NCBI GenBank assembly: GCA_904502145.1
Contig: CAJGDH010000128.1
Span: 1-5,679, forward strand
Origin: an uncultured Eubacterium sp.
GTDB taxonomy: Bacteria > Bacillota > Clostridia > Lachnospirales > Lachnospiraceae
Direction: 5' to 3'
DNA length: 5,679 nt
The notes under the pieces were generated by a model. That model was not told the origin of the DNA. It searched no databases and saw only the letters and a program-made list of their open reading frames with translations. The position numbers and the translations under genes were made by a program. Shown one piece after another: positions 1 through 5,295 of the stretch. How positions within the stretch are numbered: position 1 is the first letter of the stretch; each line of letters starts with the position of its first letter.

Positions 1-1089
1 AGCTCTGACACTACTGTCCTGTCCGTGGACGAGAAGACCGGGTTGTGCCGGGGCCTGGCCCATGGCGCGGCCTATGCCCGGGCCAGGGCAGACGGGTACA
101 CTTATCAGTGTTATGTGATCGTCAAGAATAAAGGAGATATCGTGACACCCTCTACGGATCTCATGAGCAAAACGAAGGGGGAACAGTATCAGCAGAGGAT
201 CTTTGTGGGTGACGGTTACAGGATATACACGGTCTTTCACCAGACATCGGTTAACGGATTTAAGAAAAACATCAGCCGGATCGATCCTGAAAGCACGGCC
301 ACGGAGGCAACTGAAGAGACAGAACCCACCACGGAGGCCGGGGATGTGACAGGATCATCCTCTGAATCCACGGCGGAGGAAGGCACGACAGAAGCTTCAG
401 GGTCCACGGAGGACCAGGGAGGGGACACCCCCGGTCCCGATGATCCGCAACCCCCTGAACCGCCTCAGCCGGAACCGGTGGTGATAAACTACAATGTCAA
501 GAAGTTTATCAGTAACCATGGCTGTGCCGCCTGTGCCACAACCACGATCTTAAGCGGATATCTTGCCGATGCCCAGACTCCGGTAAACACTGTTGAGAAT
601 CTGGAGTTCAATGCCCTGGGATTCAAAAACTGGAACAAAAACTATTCCAAAACGGATGCAGGCCAGAGACCTCTTTCTCTCTATGGTGTCCAGCAGGTGC
701 TGGCGGATAACGGGATAAAAAGCAAGTATGTGAGGACATACAGCCGTCCGGCCGTCCTCAAACAGATCAGGGACCATCTCCTTACGGGCAAGCCTGTTGT
801 GATCACGGTTGGTGCGAAGCGGTACGACGGGACCAATAACGGCCGCTGGACCAAGGGAAGACATACCATGGCCCTCCTGGGCATGACCGACCGCTACAAG
901 GTGATCGTGGCGGATTCCGCGGACCGGCCGGAGACCTTCGGCAACATGGGCAGGATCAAGGTGGTGGACCTGAGTGATGTCTGCGGATATCTGTTCAAGA
1001 CCACGAAAAAATCAGGATCCAATCTGACCTATCCCTACTATACCACCTGGGACTACTGCGGAGGATTCCTGCTGGTGGACCCGGACTGA
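1..1089 (+). CDS. Big-domain protein with C-terminal C39-like cysteine peptidase domain (5' partial)
   Basis: The frame is open from base 1, so the true start lies outside the window; the GTG at 25 is only an internal Val. Numbering from base 1, residues 1-40 look like the end of a bacterial Ig-like Big_2 domain (VLSVDEKTG...GLAHGAAYARARADG...CYVIV). Then come a spacer of about 55 residues and a Thr/Glu/Ser then Pro/Glu-rich linker (about 98-160). Residues 161-361 resemble Peptidase_C39_2 (papain-like fold): nucleophile motif HGCAAC with C175 aligned to the GCGPT-type catalytic Cys, H288 in RHTMALLG, and D305 in VVADSAD (read VIVADSAD here). Big domains with a disordered linker suggest a secreted or surface protein, but the signal peptide is not visible. 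It ends with tandem TGA stops. It is homologous to the protein at 4425-5258. The family's usual oxyanion Gln is not obvious before C175. Domain call fairly sure; activity and substrate unknown. Confidence 0.75.
   Translation, partial: SSDTTVLSVDEKTGLCRGLAHGAAYARARADGYTYQCYVIVKNKGDIVTPSTDLMSKTKGEQYQQRIFVGDGYRIYTVFHQTSVNGFKKNISRIDPESTATEATEETEPTTEAGDVTGSSSESTAEEGTTEASGSTEDQGGDTPGPDDPQPPEPPQPEPVVINYNVKKFISNHGCAACATTTILSGYLADAQTPVNTVENLEFNALGFKNWNKNYSKTDAGQRPLSLYGVQQVLADNGIKSKYVRTYSRPAVLKQIRDHLLTGKPVVITVGAKRYDGTNNGRWTKGRHTMALLGMTDRYKVIVADSADRPETFGNMGRIKVVDLSDVCGYLFKTTKKSGSNLTYPYYTTWDYCGGFLLVDPD
292..480 (+). repeat. Low-complexity Thr/Glu/Ser then Pro/Glu linker with in-frame CCACGGAGG repeats
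   Basis: This stretch encodes the linker between the Big/spacer part and the C39-like domain. The 9-mer CCACGGAGG occurs exactly at 299, 329 and 404, with a variant (CCACGGCGG) at 368. All spacings are multiples of three, so each copy encodes a Thr-Glu-(Ala/Asp/Pro-like) unit in the same frame. The second half changes to Pro/Glu/Gln (PDDPQPPEPPQPEP), typical of extended spacers in cell-surface proteins of Gram-positives. Acidic and disordered by composition. Confidence 0.7.
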
Positions 1090-1140
1090 TGAACTCCGTA
1101 TAGCAGGTCATGATCAGGTAATCAAATACAAGAAAAGAGA

Positions 1141-1177
1141 AATCCCGGTATATTCAGGTGACAAATATACCGGGATT
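1141..1177. promoter_or_regulatory. Perfect 14-bp inverted repeat, possible operator (or terminator) at the ilvE promoter
   Basis: The arms AATCCCGGTATATT (1141-1154) and AATATACCGGGATT (1164-1177) are exact reverse complements separated by nine bases. The -35 element of the ilvE promoter (GTGACA, 1158-1163) sits in the spacer, so a protein bound to both arms would cover it. As a + strand terminator of the upstream gene it would be weak, because GTGTTATAC follows instead of a T-tract. On the - strand it is followed by a T-rich run (TTTCTCTTTTCTT), but no - strand gene is seen to end here. I favour an operator; the regulator is unknown. Confidence 0.55.
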
Positions 1178-1187
1178 GTGTTATACT
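1158..1187 (+). promoter_or_regulatory. ilvE promoter (sigma-70/SigA type, extended -10)
   Basis: GTGACA (1158-1163, one mismatch to TTGACA), an 18-base spacer and TATACT (1182-1187, one mismatch to TATAAT) preceded by TG one base upstream (1179-1180), an extended -10. Transcription would start near 1193-1195, giving an ilvE leader of only about 50 nt. That leaves no room for a T-box or a peptide attenuator, which are common upstream of branched-chain amino acid genes. Confidence 0.65.
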
Positions 1188-1198
1188 AAAAAACGAAA

Positions 1199-1218
1199 GA
1201 AAGTGAGAAGAAACTTTC
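1199..1218 (+). promoter_or_regulatory. Small stem-loop in the ilvE leader
   Basis: GAAAGT (1199-1204) and ACTTTC (1213-1218) are perfect complements around a purine-only loop (GAGAAGAA). It lies 12 bases before the Shine-Dalgarno sequence. The stem is short and AU-rich, so it may be chance or a modest mRNA 5'-end stabiliser. Confidence 0.25.
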
Positions 1219-1230
1219 ATATTATATGAA

Positions 1231-1246
1231 GGGAGAATGAAAAGTG
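1231..1246 (+). promoter_or_regulatory. Ribosome-binding site deciding the GTG start of ilvE
   Basis: GGGAG (1231-1235) is eight bases before GTG (1244). The nearby ATG at 1237 is in another frame that closes quickly. The first residues from the GTG (MEKKNIDWGNLGF) match the usual IlvE N-terminus, which confirms the start. Confidence 0.8.
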
Positions 1247-2278
1247 GAGAAGAAGAATATCGACTGGGGCAACCTGGGCTTTGCCTATATACCCACAGAT
1301 TATCGTTTCGTATCAAGATTTAAGGATGGAAAATGGGATGACGGTGAACTGACTAAGGATTCCACCGTGACCATCTCCGAGTGTGCCGGTGTGCTCCAGT
1401 ATGCACAGACCTGTTTCGAGGGCCTCAAGGCCTACACCACGAAGGACGGGAAGATCGTCTGCTTCCGCCCGGATTTAAATGCAAGCCGGATGGTTGATTC
1501 CTGCAGACGTCTGGTCATGCCGGTCTATCCTGAGGAGAAATTCATCGAGGCAGTGGTGAAAGTTGTGGAAGCAAATGCAGCCTTTGTACCTCCCTTTGGT
1601 TCAGGAGCCACTTTATATATCCGCCCCTACATGTATGGCAGCAATCCCGTGATCGGGGTTAAACCGGCGGATGAGTATGAGTTCCGTATTTTTGTCACAC
1701 CGGTAGGCCCATATTTCAAGGGCGGGGTAAAACCCCTCACCATCCGTGTCAGTGACGTGGACAGGGCAGCCCCCCACGGGACCGGAGACATCAAGGCCGG
1801 CCTGAACTATGCCATGAGTCTTCATGCCATCACTGACGCCCATGCACAGGGCTATGATGAGAATATGTATCTTGATCCTCAGACCAGGACAAAGGTGGAG
1901 GAGACCGGCGGTGCGAACTTTATCTTCATTACCAAAGACGGAAAATTCGTCACCCCGAAATCCGGCAGTATCCTGCCGTCCATCACCCGTCGTTCTCTTA
2001 TGTATGTGGCTGAGCATTACCTTGGCCTTACCGTTGAGCACAGGGAAGTAGCCTTTGATGAGGTGAAGGATTTCGCCGAGTGTGGTCTTTGCGGTACTGC
2101 AGCAGTCATCTCCCCGGTGGGCAAGGTTGTGAACCCGGCAACAGGTGAAGAGATCAGCTTCCCGAGCGGAATGGAGGGCATGGGCCCTGTCACCCGTAAA
2201 CTTTATGAGACCCTGACCGGCATCCAGATGGGTGAGATCGAAGCTCCCGAAGGCTGGATCAAGGTGATCGTAGAATGA
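1244..2278 (+). CDS. ilvE: Branched-chain amino acid aminotransferase
   Basis: A 344-residue class IV (fold type IV) PLP-dependent aminotransferase, which moves the amino group between glutamate and the 2-oxo acids of leucine, isoleucine and valine in the cytoplasm: last step of synthesis, first of breakdown. Length and motifs fit the longer BCAT branch (human BCAT-like) rather than the approximately 309-residue E. coli IlvE. Visible motifs: ECAGVLQYAQTCFEGLKAY with the substrate-site region, FRPDLNASRM, K184 in GDIKAGLNYAMSL as the Schiff-base lysine, KVEETGGANFIF with the PLP-nitrogen Glu, and GTAAVISPVGKV as a phosphate-binding loop. Complete and intact. It has its own promoter and is followed by a terminator, so it is probably monocistronic. 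Regulation probably acts at the operator-like repeat upstream. Very sure of the family; preference among aliphatic substrates is inferred. Confidence 0.96.
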   Translation: MEKKNIDWGNLGFAYIPTDYRFVSRFKDGKWDDGELTKDSTVTISECAGVLQYAQTCFEGLKAYTTKDGKIVCFRPDLNASRMVDSCRRLVMPVYPEEKFIEAVVKVVEANAAFVPPFGSGATLYIRPYMYGSNPVIGVKPADEYEFRIFVTPVGPYFKGGVKPLTIRVSDVDRAAPHGTGDIKAGLNYAMSLHAITDAHAQGYDENMYLDPQTRTKVEETGGANFIFITKDGKFVTPKSGSILPSITRRSLMYVAEHYLGLTVEHREVAFDEVKDFAECGLCGTAAVISPVGKVVNPATGEEISFPSGMEGMGPVTRKLYETLTGIQMGEIEAPEGWIKVIVE

Positions 2279-2293
2279 TCAGTGCCTGATCAT
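2275..2293 (+). other. Short perfect hairpin across the ilvE stop codon
   Basis: ATGATCA (2275-2281) and TGATCAT (2287-2293) pair perfectly around a five-base loop GTGCC, and the left arm includes the TGA stop. The sequence after it is not a proper T-tract, so it is not the main terminator. It may be an mRNA 3' structure or chance. Confidence 0.3.
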
Positions 2294-2324
2294 ATCATTT
2301 CCTAAGAATTTATACCTGTATATG

Positions 2325-2376
2325 ACTCCGTTCCGGAATGACTCCTGGTCTATCCGGGCGGAGTTTTTTCTTTTTT
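2325..2376 (+). terminator. Rho-independent terminator after ilvE
   Basis: ACTCCG (2325-2330) pairs with CGGAGT (2359-2364), extended inward by wobble pairs and a C-G pair. A T-rich tail (six T, C, six T) follows to 2376. A competing inner hairpin CCTGG/CCGGG (2344-2348 with 2354-2358, loop TCTAT) is also possible. It sits about 50 bases after the ilvE stop and ahead of the glgB promoter, so it should separate the two transcripts. Confidence 0.75.
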
Positions 2377-2380
2377 GTCA

Positions 2381-2404
2381 TTTGGCTGCCCAAGGCATTC
2401 CAAA
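2381..2404. promoter_or_regulatory. Operator-like dyad at the -35 region of the glgB promoter
   Basis: TTTGGCTGCC (2381-2390) is followed after CAA by GGCATTCCAAA (2394-2404), whose reverse complement is TTTGGAATGCC. The half sites differ by one small substitution/insertion. Its right arm ends six bases before the -10, where a regulator would block or contact RNA polymerase. No regulator can be named. Confidence 0.35.
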
Positions 2405-2407
2405 CTG

Positions 2408-2416
2408 TGGTATACT
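2408..2416 (+). promoter_or_regulatory. Extended -10 promoter of glgB
   Basis: TGGTATACT (TG at 2408-2409, TATACT 2411-2416) is an extended -10 just after the terminator. No good -35 hexamer lies at 16-18 bases; TGCCCA at 2387 is the best and poor, as expected where the extended -10 compensates or an activator helps. Predicted transcription start is near 2423, inside a 12-bp palindrome ATCATATATGAT (2419-2430). The leader would be about 90 nt. Confidence 0.5.
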
Positions 2417-2458
2417 ATATCATATATGATCTGAATTACAGGCTCAGGCCGCCGGAAC

Positions 2459-2483
2459 CGGTTAGAAAACCGCGCCGCGGCGC
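2459..2483 (+). promoter_or_regulatory. Structured GC-rich segment in the glgB leader
   Basis: CGGTT (2459-2463) pairs with AACCG (2468-2472) around an AGAA loop, directly followed by a 12-bp palindrome GCGCCGCGGCGC (2472-2483). The two overlap at base 2472, so two alternative folds or a dimeric protein site are possible. It ends about 20 bases before the Shine-Dalgarno sequence and is much richer in GC than the flanking leader. No known riboswitch class is recognised. Confidence 0.3.
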
Positions 2484-2501
2484 CCTGGGGCATAGTATAG
2501 G

Positions 2502-2517
2502 GGAGGTAAATCAGATG
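2502..2517 (+). promoter_or_regulatory. Ribosome-binding site deciding the ATG start of glgB
   Basis: GGAGG (2502-2506) lies eight bases before the ATG at 2515. The reading frame is open further upstream to 2338, but that part overlaps the terminator and promoter and encodes nothing GlgB-like, so 2515 is the start. Confidence 0.9.
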
Positions 2518-4422
2518 GAGAATACAAGAGTGATCACAGAATACGACCAGTATCTTTTCGGACAGGGAACACATTATGACCTGTATGAAAAACTCGGTGC
2601 GCACCCGGACGTTCAGGGAGGCCAGGAAGGCATTTATTTCGCAGTCTGGGCACCCAACGCTAAAGCCGTATCCCTTGTGGGTAATTTCAACGACTGGGAT
2701 TCCAGGGCCAACCCCATGGAGAGGGTGGAACCCATGGGAATTTATCAGACATTTGTTCCGGGGATGAAGCCCGGAGAGATCTATAAATATTGTGTAAGGC
2801 CTAAGAAAGGTGAGCCTGTACTGAAGTCTGACCCCTTTGGGGTACAGGCGGAATTAAGGCCCAACAATGCTTCCATTGTAGCCGATATCTCCAATCTGAA
2901 GTGGAACGATAAGCGCTGGATGACAAAACGGGAGAAATTTGACGAAAAGAAGAGCCCCATCTTCGTCTACGAAGTCCATCTGGGCTCATGGATGAAACAT
3001 CCCGTCCAGGATCCGGAGAATGAGACAGGTTTCTACAATTACCGCGAGGCGGCACACAGGCTGGCGGATTACGTGAAGGATATGGGCTATACCCATGTTG
3101 AGCTCATGGGCATCGCGGAGCATCCTTTTGACGGTTCCTGGGGATATCAGGTAACCAGTTACTTCGCGCCCACATCCCGCTACGGAACTCCGGAAGATTT
3201 CCAGTACTTTGTGGATTATCTCCACCAGAAGAATATCGGGATCATCCTGGACTGGGTTCCCGCACATTTCCCGAGAGATACCTTCGGCCTCGCCCGCTTC
3301 GACGGCACTCCTCTTTATGAATATGCCGATCCCAGGAAGGGTGAGCATCCCGACTGGGGAACCATGGTCTTTGACTTTGGCAAGAACGAGGTCCGCAATT
3401 TCCTGATCTGCAATGCCCTCTACTGGGTGGAGAAATTCCACATCGACGGACTCAGGGTGGATGCCGTGGCATCCATGCTCTACCTGGATTACGGCCGTGA
3501 AGGCGGAAACTGGGTTCCCAATGAACACGGCGGAAACGAGAACCTCGAAGCCATCGACTTCTTCAAGCATCTCAACAGCATCATCAAGAAGAGGAATCCG
3601 GGGGTCCTCACCATCGCCGAGGAATCCACCGCATGGCCCAAGGTTACGGATAAAGCCGAGTACGGCGGACTGGAATTCAGCATCAAATGGAATATGGGAT
3701 GGATGCATGACTTCCTGGAGTACATGAAACTCGATCCCTATTTCCGGAAGTTCAACCATAACAAGATGACCTTTGCCATGATGTATGCCTATGCGGAAAA
3801 TTATATGCTGGTACTTTCCCATGACGAGGTGGTTCATCTGAAATGCTCCATGCTGGAGAAGATGCCCGGATATCCGGATGACAAGTTCAAAAACCTTATG
3901 GTGGGGTATGCATTTATGCTCGGACATCCGGGAAAGAAACTTCTTTTCATGGGACAGGATTTCGGGCAGCACCGTGAATGGAGTGAGGCAAGGGAGCTGG
4001 ATTGGTTCCTTCTCCAGGAGGACAACAACCGCAACCTGCAGAACTTCGTCCGTCATCTGGCTCATTTATACACAAAAAACAAGTGTCTCTATGATGCGGA
4101 TACCATTCCGGAAGGATTCGAGTGGATCAACGCTAACGACGGTGACCGCAGTATCTTCTCCTTTACCAGACATTCGGAGAATGGGAGGAACAATCTTCTC
4201 TTTGTCTGCAATTTCACCCCGATCGCCCGTCCGGATTACAGGGTCGGAACCACCTGCCAGAGAAAACATACCCTGGTATTAAATAGTGATTCCAAGGATT
4301 TCGGCGGCAGCGGAGCTGAGAGACCCGAAGTCTACAAACCCATCAAGCAGGAGTGCGACGGCAAAGAATTCTCCATCGCCTATGACCTGCCTGCTTATGG
4401 TGTTGCCGTATTTAAATATTAA
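2515..4422 (+). CDS. glgB: 1,4-alpha-glucan (glycogen) branching enzyme, GH13
   Basis: A 635-residue GlgB that cuts alpha-1,4 glucan chains and re-attaches them through alpha-1,6 links, making branches in glycogen. Order: short N-terminus, CBM48 module (about 37-125; FAVWAPNAKAVSLVGNFNDWD), GH13 barrel, and a C-terminal beta domain. Catalytic motifs: region I DWVPAHF (D246, H251), region II RVDAVASM with nucleophile D316, region III AEES with acid/base E369, region IV SHDEVVH with D437. Spacings 316-369-437 equal those of E. coli D405-E458-D526. It lacks the extra N-terminal module of the approximately 728-residue E. coli enzyme, as in the shorter GlgB group. Two variations: HLKCS (L442) where many GlgB have HGKxS, and ELMGIAEHPF where ELMPI is more usual. 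No other glg genes are in the window. The C39-like gene follows by two bases and should share its mRNA. Confidence 0.96.
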   Translation: MENTRVITEYDQYLFGQGTHYDLYEKLGAHPDVQGGQEGIYFAVWAPNAKAVSLVGNFNDWDSRANPMERVEPMGIYQTFVPGMKPGEIYKYCVRPKKGEPVLKSDPFGVQAELRPNNASIVADISNLKWNDKRWMTKREKFDEKKSPIFVYEVHLGSWMKHPVQDPENETGFYNYREAAHRLADYVKDMGYTHVELMGIAEHPFDGSWGYQVTSYFAPTSRYGTPEDFQYFVDYLHQKNIGIILDWVPAHFPRDTFGLARFDGTPLYEYADPRKGEHPDWGTMVFDFGKNEVRNFLICNALYWVEKFHIDGLRVDAVASMLYLDYGREGGNWVPNEHGGNENLEAIDFFKHLNSIIKKRNPGVLTIAEESTAWPKVTDKAEYGGLEFSIKWNMGWMHDFLEYMKLDPYFRKFNHNKMTFAMMYAYAENYMLVLSHDEVVHLKCSMLEKMPGYPDDKFKNLMVGYAFMLGHPGKKLLFMGQDFGQHREWSEARELDWFLLQEDNNRNLQNFVRHLAHLYTKNKCLYDADTIPEGFEWINANDGDRSIFSFTRHSENGRNNLLFVCNFTPIARPDYRVGTTCQRKHTLVLNSDSKDFGGSGAERPEVYKPIKQECDGKEFSIAYDLPAYGVAVFKY

Positions 4423-4424
4423 TT

Positions 4425-5258
4425 ATGATGATAGATTTATATCTTAAGAAGCATAATCACTCTTATTATCTGGAATACGGAGAGGAGATTTTTTCTCTGC
4501 TGAATCAGCCCTGTCTGCATGTCAGGGTTCATAACCTGGAGGGAAACAAAAGAATCTACCCCGTATTCCAGCAGAATGCCATGATCTATGGTGATTACAG
4601 TGATTACATGAGGATGCATGGGTGTGCCTGCTGCTCCCTGACTTCGGTGCTTGCTGCCATGCGCAGGAGCAAGGCAGGCTTCATGCCCCAGGATACGATC
4701 CGGATTGTGGAGAAGGAGTACCTTCCCAGGTGGGATTACGAAAAAAACTATTCAAAACCCGTGTCCAGGCAGATGCCGGTAACCCTGTATGGAATCAGTC
4801 AGATCCTGAAGAAGGAATCCATTCAATGCAATTATGTGATGCATTTTGAGAGAAAGACGGCCATGGATGTGATTGACCGTCATCTGCGTTCCGGCAACCC
4901 GGTGATATTCGAAACCAGCAGGATCCGGTATAAAAAGAATCTGCCGGTTAGTTTCAATGACAAAAAATATGCCGGATCCTATCATACGATGATCATGCTG
5001 GGATACGACAGGCAGGGAAAGGTTGTCTTCACGGATTCCGCCACCCGATCCTGGGCAGGAGACAGGCAAAGGCTGAAGTGGGCAGACTTGTCTGAATTGA
5101 TGAATTATATGTTTCCCCAGAAGAACACGGAAAGCAACCCGGTCTATTTCCAGAAGAGGAGGAATACCGGTGGATTTATCCTGGTGTACGTCTGGGAGAA
5201 GATCGAGAACCTGATTCAGAAAAACATTGACAAATTGATATTTATTCCTTACAATTAG
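4425..5258 (+). CDS. Stand-alone C39-like cysteine peptidase family protein
   Basis: A 277-residue protein without signal peptide or membrane segment, so probably cytoplasmic. It begins two bases after the glgB stop (TAA-TT-ATG) with no Shine-Dalgarno in the preceding 20 bases, suggesting translational coupling; ATG 4428 is an equal alternative. Residues about 44-256 match Peptidase_C39_2: YPVFQQN with possible oxyanion Gln (Q49/Q50), HGCACC with C67 as candidate nucleophile, W103...NYSK (108-111), LYG (121-123), H187 in YHTMIMLG, D204 in FTDSA, GGFILV (249-254). It is homologous to the protein ending at 1089, with the same 17-residue His-Asp spacing. A 21-residue Lys/Ile-rich tail follows the point where the homologue stops, and its codons hold the tyrS promoter. 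The gene looks more AT-rich than glgB, particularly at both ends. Peptidase activity, substrate and any link to glycogen are unknown; a non-catalytic peptide-binding role is possible. Confidence 0.75.
   Translation: MMIDLYLKKHNHSYYLEYGEEIFSLLNQPCLHVRVHNLEGNKRIYPVFQQNAMIYGDYSDYMRMHGCACCSLTSVLAAMRRSKAGFMPQDTIRIVEKEYLPRWDYEKNYSKPVSRQMPVTLYGISQILKKESIQCNYVMHFERKTAMDVIDRHLRSGNPVIFETSRIRYKKNLPVSFNDKKYAGSYHTMIMLGYDRQGKVVFTDSATRSWAGDRQRLKWADLSELMNYMFPQKNTESNPVYFQKRRNTGGFILVYVWEKIENLIQKNIDKLIFIPYN
5227..5255 (+). promoter_or_regulatory. Near-consensus promoter for tyrS inside the 3' end of the C39-like gene
   Basis: TTGACA (5227-5232, perfect -35), a 17-base spacer and TACAAT (5250-5255, one mismatch) lie wholly in the last codons of the upstream gene. 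The transcription start would be near 5262, giving a leader of about 30 nt. No T-box can fit, although T-box control of tyrS is common in Firmicutes. Confidence 0.75.
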
Positions 5259-5278
5259 TTGCATTATCAATTATAGAA

Positions 5279-5295
5279 AGAGGTATAGAAAAATG
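5279..5295 (+). promoter_or_regulatory. Ribosome-binding site of tyrS
   Basis: AGAGG (5279-5283) lies nine bases before the ATG at 5293, and the N-terminus that follows aligns without gaps to the residue numbering of known bacterial TyrRS. Confidence 0.8.

Noticed and set aside
54..87. Inverted repeat CCTGGCCC/GGGCCAGG near the window start
   Set aside because: It falls inside the conserved Big-like coding sequence in a GC-rich Ala/Gly/Arg stretch, so it is best explained by codon choice.
1090..1243. T-box or attenuator for ilvE
   Set aside because: The predicted leader is only about 50 nt and shows no T-box sequence (TGGNACC-like) or leader peptide rich in Ile/Leu/Val.
2338..2514. N-terminal extension of the glgB frame from an upstream ATG
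   Set aside because: It would overlap the terminator and promoter, encodes no family sequence, and the strong ribosome-binding site sits before 2515.
2986..4065. Long open frame of 359 codons on the - strand opposite glgB
   Set aside because: It is wholly antisense to a clearly conserved GH13 enzyme, has no recognisable domain, and is the usual shadow frame produced by codon bias.
4425..5258. RiPP or bacteriocin maturation locus built on the C39-like protein
   Set aside because: No ABC transporter, no small precursor with a double-Gly leader and no modification enzyme is present in the window, so the C39 resemblance alone does not support it.
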